From positions 1-39,375 of IMG/VR virus record IMGVR_UViG_3300047333_000133: 39,375 bases of DNA. One strand, given 5' to 3'. The stretch comes from a virus. Position numbers and translations under genes: made by a program. Under the pieces are notes generated by a model. It saw only the letters and a program-made list of their open reading frames with translations, was not told the DNA's origin and ran no database searches. Of the stretch, positions 1 through 7,111 are shown piece by piece (the first letter of the stretch is position 1; each line of letters begins with the position of its first letter).

Positions 1-294
1 TTGTGACGCAGTGCAACATTTTTACAGCTATACGAGCAACAAATAAAGTTTGCTATCCGTATAAAAATAGCTAGCTGCACCGCAGCATATCAGACAGTTT
101 TAGCCATCGTCAGACGGTCTTTTAACCCATTTTAGATGATCGGATGGTACGCTTCAAGTACATTTCTTCAGGTGCGCGTCAGGCCAATATCGCTATATTC
201 CGATCTTCATTAAACGAAAATCTTACATTCCGATGTTCATCAACCCATACATCTGATGTTCGGTCAATTAATTCGGTAGGTCAATTCGTGGGCG
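1..294. other. Left-end region without a supported gene
   Basis: No convincing gene is seen here. The open frame at 144-392 on the plus strand has no ribosome binding site and an unnatural composition. The stretch holds loosely repeated words: ATTCCGATCTTCAT at 197-210 and ATTCCGATGTTCAT at 227-240, exactly 30 bp apart, and a related GATGTTC near 255. They could be degenerate binding sites or chance. The minus-strand terminator at 295-325 closes the region on the right. Confidence 0.4.
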
Positions 295-325
295 CAAAAA
301 AGCCCACCAGCTTGCGCTGGCGGGC
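295..325 (-). terminator. Rho-independent terminator of the 119-aa gene
   Basis: Read on the minus strand, a GC-rich stem (GCCCGCCAGC, loop GCAA, GCTGGTGGGC) is followed directly by a run of six T. It lies just past the stop codon of the minus-strand gene at 341-700, which supports that small gene being real and transcribed leftwards. Confidence 0.85.
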
Positions 326-340
326 CAAGGGGCTAGCCCC

Positions 341-700
341 TTATTGCTGCGGCTCGACCGGTACCAGTATGCGTAGCCGCTTTACCGCGTAAGTGAAAAA
401 GCTAACGTGGTTAGCAGCTATGCAAACCTCCATAGCCTGCGTGGCGGTAAGCGTGCCCGTTGGGCTAGCTGCCGCAGCATTGGCCAGTTGGGCGTGCGTG
501 TAGGCGTTGCCGCTTGCACCATACTTAAGGCCGGTAAGAGGTCGCTTGGGCGCTACCACCGTGTACTGCGTCTTGTTAGTGCTGCCCGGCGCACTAGTAA
601 CTCCGTTTTGCACTGAAACCACGGGCTGAGTTGCAGCCAAGGGCGCAGTGGGTACTTGAGTAAGGGTTTGCTGCTTTGCAGCGCGGTTATGCTTTGCCAT
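341..700 (-). CDS. Hypothetical protein, 119 aa
   Basis: I do not recognise a family. The N-terminal half (residues 1-55) is rich in Ala, Thr, Pro, Val and Gln with scattered Lys/Arg, and looks disordered. The C-terminal half (about 60-115) is more regular and ends in a basic-hydrophobic segment, FFTYAVKRLRILVPVE. There is no signal peptide or membrane segment. The ATG at 700 has an AGG about 8 bases upstream. A strong terminator follows the stop codon. It is the only minus-strand gene at this end and points away from the late operon, so it may be the last gene of another transcript or a lone small gene. A basic, disordered head suggests a nucleic-acid-binding role, but that is only inference. 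Confidence 0.6.
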   Translation of the reverse strand: MAKHNRAAKQQTLTQVPTAPLAATQPVVSVQNGVTSAPGSTNKTQYTVVAPKRPLTGLKYGASGNAYTHAQLANAAAASPTGTLTATQAMEVCIAANHVSFFTYAVKRLRILVPVEPQQ

Positions 701-949
701 CTAAACACCTGTTTTGTTAAGCGTGACCTGATTGCCACAAAGCCAGTATGTGCCGATCGCATTGCAACATGCAATACCCATTACAAAATATTTGCATTAA
801 ATAAATTTAATGTTATAGGGCTTGCGCTGCAACGCAATATGTGTTACGCGCGTACATTATTAACGCAGCGCAGCATAAAAATGCTGCAGTGCATCATAGG
901 CAAAGTACCCCCTGGGTGACCTTTGCCTGTTGGCATGGAACTTGCTTCT
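701..949. other. Intergenic control region with hairpins
   Basis: No gene is supported. Two inverted repeats stand out. GCAGCAT / ATGCTGC with a 4-base loop lies at 870-887. AGGCAAAG / CTTTGCCT with a 15-base loop lies at 898-928. The loop of the second contains TACCCCCTGGG (906-916), a word that recurs in the divergent promoter region at 38659-38669. The region separates a leftward gene from the rightward late operon, so operators, promoters or a replication or packaging signal would be expected here. Confidence 0.5.
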
Positions 950-1081
950 CAACCCCTGTGTATAAAGTTTCATTATTTTTTCTAGAATCCTGCAACCCCT
1001 GTGTATAAAGTTTCATTATTTTTTCTAGAATCCCGTGTATAAAGTTTCATTATTTTTTCTAGAATCCTGTGTATAAAGTTT
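950..1081. repeat. 33-bp direct repeats, three full copies and one partial
   Basis: A 33-bp AT-rich unit beginning GTGTATAAAGTTTCATT and ending TTCTAGAATCC occurs identically at 958-990, 1001-1033 and 1035-1067. Its first 13 bases recur at 1069-1081. The first two copies also share the preceding 8 bases (CAACCCCT), giving a 41-bp repeat spaced 43 bp apart. The array lies just upstream of the terminase promoter. Spacing is irregular (43, then 34 bp), unlike CRISPR. Possible roles are iterons of an origin, a packaging site, tandem binding sites for a regulator, or promoters for a phage RNA polymerase. Confidence 0.9.
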
Positions 1082-1107
1082 GATTTTTTAAATTCTGACT
1101 TTTCAGC

Positions 1108-1136
1108 TTGCGCTAGCCAGTTTTTTACCCTATTAT
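1108..1136 (+). promoter_or_regulatory. Sigma70-like promoter of the late operon
   Basis: TTGCGC (1108-1113), a 17-bp spacer and TATTAT (1131-1136) fit a sigma70 promoter with a good -10 and a moderate -35. The expected start of transcription is at about 1142-1145, on or next to the ATG at 1145. No Shine-Dalgarno sequence precedes that ATG, so the first message may be leaderless. Confidence 0.5.
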
Positions 1137-1144
1137 TTTCGACC

Positions 1145-1501
1145 ATGGATGAACAGCTACCTGAAATTTCCCCTTTTGCCATAGATTGTCTATGGGATGA
1201 AGAAGGAGTCCTTGGAGCAAAGATTAAACGACGCCCACCTCCACGCTTAGATCGTGAGGAAGTGGCTAGGAACGTTGTTGAAGTTTTCAATTTGGTTGGT
1301 GGTGTCCCTCGCCTAGCCCATTGGGCTAACGAACACTATGACCGTTTCGTTACGAAAGTGTTGCCCCGTATCATGCCCAGCACTTCAGCTACGGCAGTAC
1401 AGATTGGCAATCAAATGAATATAACGTATGTCGCAGCTATCCCCCCTGGCCCCCTTGATGTAGAGGTTAAAGATGTTCAATCCGATGGTACATACACCTA
1501 G
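1145..1501 (+). CDS. terS: Putative terminase small subunit
   Basis: A 118-aa acidic protein just upstream of the large terminase, the usual place for the small subunit, which recognises phage DNA and starts packaging. Residues 38-82 read as a helix-turn-helix-like block (VVEVFNLVGGVPRLAHWANE followed by YDRFVTKVLPRIMP). This resembles the segment of many phage small terminases in which a GG(V/I) turn precedes LA.WA and a run ending in ..LP.. . The remaining 30 residues are probably an oligomerisation or large-subunit-binding tail. No Shine-Dalgarno sequence is present, and the ATG lies 9 bp past the promoter -10 box. The stop overlaps the next gene by 29 bp. The call rests on position and this motif. 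Confidence 0.6.
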   Translation: MDEQLPEISPFAIDCLWDEEGVLGAKIKRRPPPRLDREEVARNVVEVFNLVGGVPRLAHWANEHYDRFVTKVLPRIMPSTSATAVQIGNQMNITYVAAIPPGPLDVEVKDVQSDGTYT

Positions 1502-1772
1502 CGCAATACCCATGTCGGGTACGGCTGCATCTATGCCAACCCGACCTCCGATGGCAGGGGCTAGAGCAGGTATGGCCATACGACCCCAGATGGCTGCTAG
1601 TCACCTGATGGCTCCGCATGTCCAGAATGGATCTATGCAGCCGCAGATGGGACAACGTGCCACTGACAGCCTTGATTTGATCAAACAGCGCATGCTTGCG
1701 AACTCTATGAGGGCAATGCCTGCGCAGATGCCGAGCACAGCAGCACCCACCGTAAGAGGAATGATACGATAA
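1473..1772 (+). CDS. Methionine- and proline-rich small protein
   Basis: A 99-aa protein between the terminase subunits. I do not recognise a family. It has 15 methionines, many prolines and alanines and several arginines, with recurrent MAP, MPT and PQM words, so most of it should be unstructured. Only residues 60-80 (ATDSLDLIKQRMLANSM) look like a helix. It overlaps the upstream gene by 29 bp and the next gene by one base (TAATG). This tight coupling argues that it is translated. The low-complexity sequence makes a structural or accessory role in packaging possible but unproven. Confidence 0.6.
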   Translation: MFNPMVHTPSAIPMSGTAASMPTRPPMAGARAGMAIRPQMAASHLMAPHVQNGSMQPQMGQRATDSLDLIKQRMLANSMRAMPAQMPSTAAPTVRGMIR

Positions 1773-1942
1773 TGGCAACCAGTAAGCAGAAAGAGCCACT
1801 TCCCCCAATTCGCTGGGTGGAGAAAGTTGTTGACAGGGATGGTATCAGCGTACATGAGCGACGTCTGCAGTATTTGACAGAGGCTGGGGAGTACGAGGAT
1901 ACCCCCATGTTCACTGAGATAGAGGATACCACACCTCTTTGA
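1772..1942 (+). CDS. Hypothetical protein, 56 aa
   Basis: A short acidic protein beginning MATSKQKEPLPPIRWVEKVV. Its start overlaps the previous stop by one base (TAATG), and its TGA overlaps the TTG start of the large terminase gene (TTGA). The sequence reads as a small globular chain with a beta-like middle (WVEKVVDRDG, HERRLQYLTE) and an acidic tail. No known domain is recognised. Translational coupling on both sides supports it as a real gene of the packaging module. Confidence 0.65.
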   Translation: MATSKQKEPLPPIRWVEKVVDRDGISVHERRLQYLTEAGEYEDTPMFTEIEDTTPL

Positions 1943-3312
1943 GTTTAGATGGCATCCCGCCTGCTGACGGACGGGATATTGTCAAATCTCCGTACATACC
2001 TCGTAAGCAGTTCCTACCTTTTCACGCTAGACGGCAGCGTTTCGCGGAGATGGTCATACACCGCCGAGCAGGGAAAACTGTTGCGTGCGTTAATGATCTC
2101 ATTGCCAAGGCGCTCTATAACAAGCGCGAGCGTCCTCGCTATGCTTACATCGCACCCCTCCGAAATCAGGCGAAGCAAATTGCTTGGGATTACCTCAAGC
2201 ATTACTCGAAAGGACTAACTAGTAAAATCTCTGAGTCCGAACTTTATGTGGAATTTGCACATAATGGCGCCAGAATATCTGTATATGGGGCAGACAACCC
2301 TGACGCGTTCCGAGGTCTATACTTTGATGGAGTGGTTCTCGACGAATATGGATTGATGAATCCGATGATTTATAATCAGATCATACTGCCTACTCTTTCT
2401 GATCGCAGGGGGTGGATTGTATTCATCGGTACGCCGGAGGGTAAGAATGATTTCTACAAGCAATACCAGAAAGGGCTGGCTAACCCTGAGGAACACTTCG
2501 CGTACCTTCTCAAGGCTAGCGAATCTGGAATCTTATCCCAACAGGAACTTACGCTGCAGAAGCGTGAGATGGCCGACGACGACAAGTTTGAACGTGAGTT
2601 TGAGTGCTCCTTCGAGGCAATGGTCAAAGGAGAATACTATTCTAAAATCATCGTTGAACTTGAGAAAGAGCGTCATATTACTCCTCTCGTTGAGCACAAT
2701 CCAGACATGTCGGTGGAAGTTGCATCGGATCTTGGTTACACCGACTCCTCCGCTTACTGGTTTTGGCAGAACACCCCGGACGGCCCCGGTATCATTGATT
2801 ATGAGGAGCATCATTCAGAACCACTTGCGTTTTACTTTGATCTCCTTAAAGGCAAGGGGTACAATTATGAACGCATTTGGCTTCCGCATGATGCTCGTGC
2901 TAAATCGTTGCAAACCGGAAGATCTACAGTTGAGCAATACCTTCACGCTGGGTTTCCTGTCGACATCGTACCTAAGCTGGCTATTCAGCACGGAATCGAC
3001 GCTGCTAGGAAAATACTCCCGTTGTGTTGGTTCAATCCCATATGTGCCCCAGGACTTGAGGCATTACGCGCGTACCGCCGTAAATATGATGAGAAACGGA
3101 AAATTTTAAGTGATATGCCTCTACATGATTGGTCATCGCACGCGGCCGATGCGTTTAGGGGCTTGGCAATCATATGTAAGGAGCGTATGCTACCCACACC
3201 TGAAGAGCCACTTCTGCCAACGGAAATTCAAGCAGAACCCGTTTGCCTTGAAGACTTATTTGAAGAATATGAGTCCAGGCAACGACGTCGTAAAAGAGGA
3301 TTTAGCTCATGA
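1939..3312 (+). CDS. terL: Terminase large subunit
   Basis: The ATPase and nuclease that drives and cuts DNA during packaging, 457 aa, close to the usual 450-500. The ATPase part shows the Walker A variant HRRAGKT (residues 41-47), Walker B VVLDE (132-136) with the catalytic Glu, and the coupling motif FIGTPEG (162-168). The RNase H-like nuclease part follows with acidic residues in VASDLGYTD (Asp264), LPHDAR (Asp318) and HAADAF (Asp404), the usual metal-binding triad. The start is a TTG whose TTGA overlaps the stop of the 56-aa gene, and the next in-frame ATG would remove the region before Walker A. The gene is coupled downstream by ATGA. Confidence 0.95.
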   Translation: MSLDGIPPADGRDIVKSPYIPRKQFLPFHARRQRFAEMVIHRRAGKTVACVNDLIAKALYNKRERPRYAYIAPLRNQAKQIAWDYLKHYSKGLTSKISESELYVEFAHNGARISVYGADNPDAFRGLYFDGVVLDEYGLMNPMIYNQIILPTLSDRRGWIVFIGTPEGKNDFYKQYQKGLANPEEHFAYLLKASESGILSQQELTLQKREMADDDKFEREFECSFEAMVKGEYYSKIIVELEKERHITPLVEHNPDMSVEVASDLGYTDSSAYWFWQNTPDGPGIIDYEEHHSEPLAFYFDLLKGKGYNYERIWLPHDARAKSLQTGRSTVEQYLHAGFPVDIVPKLAIQHGIDAARKILPLCWFNPICAPGLEALRAYRRKYDEKRKILSDMPLHDWSSHAADAFRGLAIICKERMLPTPEEPLLPTEIQAEPVCLEDLFEEYESRQRRRKRGFSS

Positions 3313-3554
3313 CAGCGCAAGTTGAAGCAGGTGGTTTTTATGAAGGGGCCTTTGCGATTACTCCAGGCACATCTTTTCCAGTAAATACTACGTGCCGTGC
3401 GATATACGTAGGTACCGCTGGGAACATTAATCTCACTACCGCAGCCGGACAAGCATTGGTATTCAATAACGTACCAGTCGGCGTTTTACCTGTGAGCGTT
3501 AGCGCGGTAGCTTCAGGAAGTACGACAGCTTCTAATTTGATTGGACTATACTAG
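3309..3554 (+). CDS. Small virion-associated protein, probably fibre-related
   Basis: An 81-aa protein with the pattern of a small phage structural protein often found near terminase or tail genes: N-terminal F.I.PGTSFP, central CRAIYVGTAGNINLTT, then a beta-rich ending in TTASNLIGLY. The function of such proteins is not firmly established; a fibre base or spike component is possible. It starts at ATG overlapping the terminase stop (ATGA) and ends on a TAG whose G begins the GTG of the next gene. Its place at the head of the fibre island suggests a virion role. Confidence 0.65.
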   Translation: MTAQVEAGGFYEGAFAITPGTSFPVNTTCRAIYVGTAGNINLTTAAGQALVFNNVPVGVLPVSVSAVASGSTTASNLIGLY

Positions 3555-4114
3555 TGCCCGAGATAGGCGGTAGTCCCAACGTCGTAGGTCCGTATCAATA
3601 TTCAGGACTGAATTGGGGAAATAATCAAGGTGCCGTAGGAAACATACTTCCCACTGCCTACGCGAGCACTGCGGCTTTACCGAGCACTACTAGTGTACCT
3701 GCCAGTACACTCGCTTATGTGATAGGTGGTGGCTGGTACTATTCGAACGGTAGCGCGTGGGTCAGCATAACTGGATCAGCACCTACGTTCGGTTCAGCAG
3801 TGACAGATTTGACTCCTGGCACGATACAGAATAATTACGTCCCTACCAATTTCAATAGTGGCACCAATTTCTTACGAATCTATGCCGCCGCTGGAGGTAC
3901 AACGATTACTGGTATCCTTGCCAGTGGTTTTTCAGCAGGACAAACAATGTTGATTAGAAATATTTCACCAACGGACCCATTGATTTTTACGCATCTTTCT
4001 AGTTCCTCCAATGTAGGCAACCAATTCTCAAATGAAAATGCAGCTACTGTTCAATTAGATCCCGGTGCGGCCAGCACCATCGTTTATGACTCAGGATTTT
4101 GGGTGTTTACATGA
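3554..4114 (+). CDS. Fibre-island protein A1 (paralogue of 6311-7111)
   Basis: A 186-aa protein, GTG start overlapping the previous TAG by one base. It is rich in Ser, Thr, Gly and Asn, as expected of a beta-rich fibre or baseplate chain. The N-terminus (GGSPNVVGPYQ, LNWGNNQGAVG, LPTAYAST, WYYSNGSAW) and the C-terminus (GGTTITGI, IRNISPTDP, LSSSSNVGNQF, final WVFT) match the 266-aa product at 6311-7111 block by block. Both are followed by a gene starting ATGAAAAA for a protein with a signal peptide. I infer a fibre-assembly or adaptor protein for the downstream fibre. No catalytic motif is visible. Confidence 0.65.
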   Translation: MPEIGGSPNVVGPYQYSGLNWGNNQGAVGNILPTAYASTAALPSTTSVPASTLAYVIGGGWYYSNGSAWVSITGSAPTFGSAVTDLTPGTIQNNYVPTNFNSGTNFLRIYAAAGGTTITGILASGFSAGQTMLIRNISPTDPLIFTHLSSSSNVGNQFSNENAATVQLDPGAASTIVYDSGFWVFT

Positions 4115-6054
4115 AAAAATTACTTTTTATATTTGGCGTGTTTTTGTCTTTTTCTGTATTCCCCCAAGTCAAACAACAGATATCCCCTGGCACGGTGTTG
4201 AGTAATTGTGGCGTCGGCAGCGCCTCGCCGACCGCAAACTCACCTTCCATTGGCGTAGCCATAAATATCACGTGTCCCACGTATGGCGCGTCTGCGGGAG
4301 CATCAAACAACGCAACAGCTATTCAAGCCGCGATCAATGCGGCCGTGAGCGCGGGGGTTCCGCTGTACATTCCCGCTGCTGCGACTTGCTACAAATACAC
4401 TGCGCCTCTGACCGTAACCGGCAATTTGACCATCATCGGGGATTTCGTCAGTGGGAATTGGCTCGGCGCAAACGGCATAAATTTGCCGGTTGGTAATCCT
4501 CTCTTCCAAGGCTCTGTGCTTTGTCCTTCAAGCAACGGATCGAACGGGATCACCGTCACAGGGGCTGGCAATTCGCTCAATTTATATAACATCGTCGTGG
4601 AGTTTCAAACGCCATTCTCGGGGACTGGGCATGGAATCTACTACGTCCCGCCCTTGACCGCAGGCAACTATCAAGGGCTTTCTGGGTCTGTTTGGAACAA
4701 CGTGGTCGTCTATGGCACCGACGGCAATCACTACGGTTACTATTTGGAAAATTTCATCTACGACACCTTCATCCAGGTGCAGGGATTCGGGGGCGGCGGG
4801 TTTTACCTTTACGGCTCCAATAACGGATTTAATTTTGGAAATTCGGTCTTTGTGAACCCCTACGTTCAGACTATCGTAGGAGGCTCGGCCAACGCTTACA
4901 ACGTGGATTCAGCGGCGGCTCAAACCCTAAATTTGATCACTTTTGTTAAACCACAAGCGATCGTTAATAACATCAGCGGAATAAGCCCCGCGGGTAATTT
5001 GCCAACCAGCGCGCAACAAATATTTTTCATGGGAACGCATCCGCAAGCGATCCGCTTGGTGGCTCCTGATTTCGAAACCAACGTGGGGTCGCCTGTCACT
5101 TGGTTTAACGGTCAACAGAATTATTTTGATACCTTGGCCTATTACAGTGACGCCAGCAAACTCAACATTACTGGCGGATTTCCGTATGGTGTTTTGACGC
5201 CTGGCCCTACCGTCAACATCAATGATGCGACCGGCTCGGGATCGGTCGCACTCGCTTCTGTAAATTTCATGCCGCAGGCGGTGGTGACCGCTTCGAGTCC
5301 TGTCAATTACGGGATTCTCGCAGGTCTTCAAGTAGGAGCTCCGACCCAAGGTACCAACGTCACTTCATCGAGACTAGACGCCATTTACAGCACCGGAGAG
5401 ATTTACAATACGGGCGATTACGCAGGTACAGGTGGCATGTTTGTTGGCGGCACGATGCAGCTCAATACTGGCAACGGCGGCGCGACCACGGAAATAGCGG
5501 ACGCCGGCACCTCGGGCTTGCTGACTTTAGGTAATACGAACAACACCACGAGCATGGGAAGCACCACTTTGAATCTGCCAAATATTGCGACGGTGACCAC
5601 GGCGCAAAGCGGAACGGTCTGCAGGGGCACCGGCGGATTACTCACTTACGATCCAACCAATACGTGCCTTGTTTCTTCTGGTCGGTTCAAAACGCATGTA
5701 GAAAATATTAGTGAAGGGCGCGGAATCGATGAAGTGATGAAACTCAGACCCGTTTCTTATTTTCTCGACAAGCCGGCCGACCCGTTGGATCTGAACCAAG
5801 TGACCATGCAGATTGGTTTTATCGCGGAAGATGTGAATAAGGTGGATCCCAGGCTTGTGACCACCACCAAAGATGGTGAACTCCTTTCGGTGCGCTATCT
5901 GCAAATGACGGCAGTTCTTACAAAAGCAATCCAAGATCAACAGCATGAAATAGACTCCCTAAAGAGGTGGAGATACGCATCGACCAGACGGCAACGGCCA
6001 TCACCGATGCGCAGTCCACCACCGGAACGCGAGCTCTTAAGAAGGGCGAAGTGA
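4111..6054 (+). CDS. Tailspike-like protein with signal peptide, beta-helix and S74 chaperone domain
   Basis: A 647-aa protein whose ATG overlaps the upstream stop (ATGA). Residues 1-19 form a signal-peptide-like segment (MKK, then LLFIFGVFLSFSVF). Residues 45-110 (YGA followed by NATAIQAAINAA, then VPLYIPA) match the entry into right-handed beta-helix tailspikes of the pectate-lyase type. A long Gly/Asn-rich beta region follows. Residues of about 520-615 (SSGRFKTHVENI, MKLRPVSYF, IGFIAEDV, LLSVRYLQMTAVL, QDQQHEIDSLK) are a peptidase S74 intramolecular chaperone, which trimerises and cleaves itself. After the coiled coil the last 27 residues are Arg/Pro/Ser-rich and unlike the rest, suggesting a frame change near 5960. 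The base composition here looks richer in G+C than the neighbours. The signal peptide is unusual for a phage spike. Confidence 0.75.
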   Translation: MKKLLFIFGVFLSFSVFPQVKQQISPGTVLSNCGVGSASPTANSPSIGVAINITCPTYGASAGASNNATAIQAAINAAVSAGVPLYIPAAATCYKYTAPLTVTGNLTIIGDFVSGNWLGANGINLPVGNPLFQGSVLCPSSNGSNGITVTGAGNSLNLYNIVVEFQTPFSGTGHGIYYVPPLTAGNYQGLSGSVWNNVVVYGTDGNHYGYYLENFIYDTFIQVQGFGGGGFYLYGSNNGFNFGNSVFVNPYVQTIVGGSANAYNVDSAAAQTLNLITFVKPQAIVNNISGISPAGNLPTSAQQIFFMGTHPQAIRLVAPDFETNVGSPVTWFNGQQNYFDTLAYYSDASKLNITGGFPYGVLTPGPTVNINDATGSGSVALASVNFMPQAVVTASSPVNYGILAGLQVGAPTQGTNVTSSRLDAIYSTGEIYNTGDYAGTGGMFVGGTMQLNTGNGGATTEIADAGTSGLLTLGNTNNTTSMGSTTLNLPNIATVTTAQSGTVCRGTGGLLTYDPTNTCLVSSGRFKTHVENISEGRGIDEVMKLRPVSYFLDKPADPLDLNQVTMQIGFIAEDVNKVDPRLVTTTKDGELLSVRYLQMTAVLTKAIQDQQHEIDSLKRWRYASTRRQRPSPMRSPPPERELLRRAK

Positions 6055-6083
6055 TTGTTTCCATCGCCAGGGTTGTCGAGTAA
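5967..6083 (+). other. Overlapping 38-codon frame, possible displaced C-terminus or tiny gene
   Basis: In the -1 frame relative to the spike gene, a GTG at 5967 opens 38 codons ending in TAA at 6081-6083. The peptide reads like real protein (VEIRIDQTATAITD, then TRALKKGEVIVSIARVVE), while the annotated end of the spike in its own frame is odd, Arg/Pro/Ser-rich sequence. This frame is open from 5949. It may be the ancestral end of the spike displaced by a one-base indel, or a separate small gene. No canonical slippery heptamer is present. AAAGAGG lies directly at the GTG, too close for a normal ribosome binding site. Confidence 0.35.
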
Positions 6084-6089
6084 TTCAAT

Positions 6090-6311
6090 ATGCGTAAGAT
6101 CGCTGCCCTAGCCGTCGCGCTCCTATGTTCGGTGGCCTCTTTCGCAGATGTTACGGGTGTCGTCACGCCTCCGGGTGGTGCTGGCGGTGGCGCTCCCAGC
6201 GGTGCTGCTGGCGGATCTCTTGGCGGCACATATCCCAATCCGACATTAGCGACTCAGGCTCCTGGCACGGTCGTTCTGATGCATACGCACCTCTGCAAAC
6301 GGAGTAATTAA
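6090..6311 (+). CDS. Small exported glycine-rich protein
   Basis: A 73-aa protein with a textbook Sec signal peptide: MRK, a hydrophobic core AALAVALLCSVA, and a probable cleavage site SFA/DV near residue 20. The mature part is a Gly/Ala/Pro-rich stretch followed by GGSLGGTYPNPTLA, a motif seen in collagen-like and fibre proteins. It looks like the front end of a longer fibre protein, so it may be a truncated relic, but its stop overlaps the next ATG by one base (TAATG) as for intact genes here. Function unknown. It may derive from a host surface protein gene. Confidence 0.55.
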   Translation: MRKIAALAVALLCSVASFADVTGVVTPPGGAGGGAPSGAAGGSLGGTYPNPTLATQAPGTVVLMHTHLCKRSN

Positions 6312-7111
6312 TGCCTGATTTACTTGGTGGAACCCCGGTTGTCGTAGGACCCTATGTCGCGAACAGTAATTACGGGAATAATCTTGGTTCAGTAGGTGGA
6401 GATTTACCTACTGTATACTCTAGTCTTTCCGCATTACCCGTAGCAAATTCAGTGCCTGTTGGAATGCGAGCTTATGTATCCGCAGGATCAGGCATTGCTG
6501 GTCAGTGGTACTATTCGGATGGAGCTTATTGGGACACGCTTGGAAGTGGTGGCGGCGGTGGAGGAGGTGTATCCAGTGTAGGGGTCACTAGCACTACTCT
6601 TTCGGTAACTAATTCTCCAATCACTGGTAGCGGTAACATCGAAGTCGATTTACCCATACAGGCAGGAGTTGCTGGAACCTATACAAACCTCAATGCGACG
6701 TTAGACGCATATGGGCGGGTCATAGTAGCTGCCTCTGGCTCTGGTGGAGGGGGTGGTGGACAGCCAATTTTTAGTAATCCTGTCTCTGACACTAGCCCAG
6801 GAAGTTCGGTTAATAACTACAGTCCGACTGGGTTTGGTCCGACGACTGATTTATTGAAGATTACGGCAGCAGTAGGTGGAACTACGATAACAGGTCTTTC
6901 ATCTTCAGGTAGAACTACCTATAGTGAAATCGTTATGAGGAATATGAGTACTACTGATAGCATTAATTTACCTCAACTTTCTTCTTCATCTTCTGCACAC
7001 AATCAATTTGCTAATTCTGGTTCCGGTAGCGGTGGACTAGGTGTTGCGATTTTACCTGGCAATGCTATCACACTTTACCTTGACACGGATAACTGGGTGA
7101 TTTGTTCATGA
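6311..7111 (+). CDS. Fibre-island protein A2 (paralogue of 3554-4114)
   Basis: A 266-aa protein, a longer paralogue of the product at 3554-4114. Shared blocks are GGTPVVVGPY, NYGNN, LPTVYSSLSALP, WYYSDGAYW near the N-terminus, and NNYSPTGF, GGTTITGL, LSSSSSAHNQF and a final WVICS at the C-terminus. The extra middle (about residues 78-150) is a fibre-like domain between two poly-glycine linkers, containing the word LDAYGRVI seen in tail-fibre beta repeats. Start ATG overlaps the upstream TAA; the stop overlaps the next ATG (ATGA). The same partner order as at 3554-6054 indicates a duplicated cassette. Likely a fibre-attachment protein. Confidence 0.65.
   Translation: MPDLLGGTPVVVGPYVANSNYGNNLGSVGGDLPTVYSSLSALPVANSVPVGMRAYVSAGSGIAGQWYYSDGAYWDTLGSGGGGGGGVSSVGVTSTTLSVTNSPITGSGNIEVDLPIQAGVAGTYTNLNATLDAYGRVIVAASGSGGGGGGQPIFSNPVSDTSPGSSVNNYSPTGFGPTTDLLKITAAVGGTTITGLSSSGRTTYSEIVMRNMSTTDSINLPQLSSSSSAHNQFANSGSGSGGLGVAILPGNAITLYLDTDNWVICS

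Noticed and set aside
144-392. Plus-strand gene at the left end
   Set aside because: No ribosome binding site, unnatural composition, and it runs through the strong terminator of the minus-strand gene.
950-1081. CRISPR array
   Set aside because: The units are 33-bp repeats, but spacings are only 1-10 bases and there are no unique spacers of constant length or cas genes. The Cas4-like gene at 33441 belongs to a replication block.
982-1290. Minus-strand gene across the direct repeats
   Set aside because: The frame is open only because the repeats lack stops in it; the peptide repeats itself, overlaps the terminase small subunit gene, and lacks a proper start context.
5955-5970. Programmed -1 frameshift in the spike gene
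   Set aside because: The sequence around the change lacks a canonical X-XXY-YYZ heptamer and no strong downstream structure was seen; an indel is simpler.
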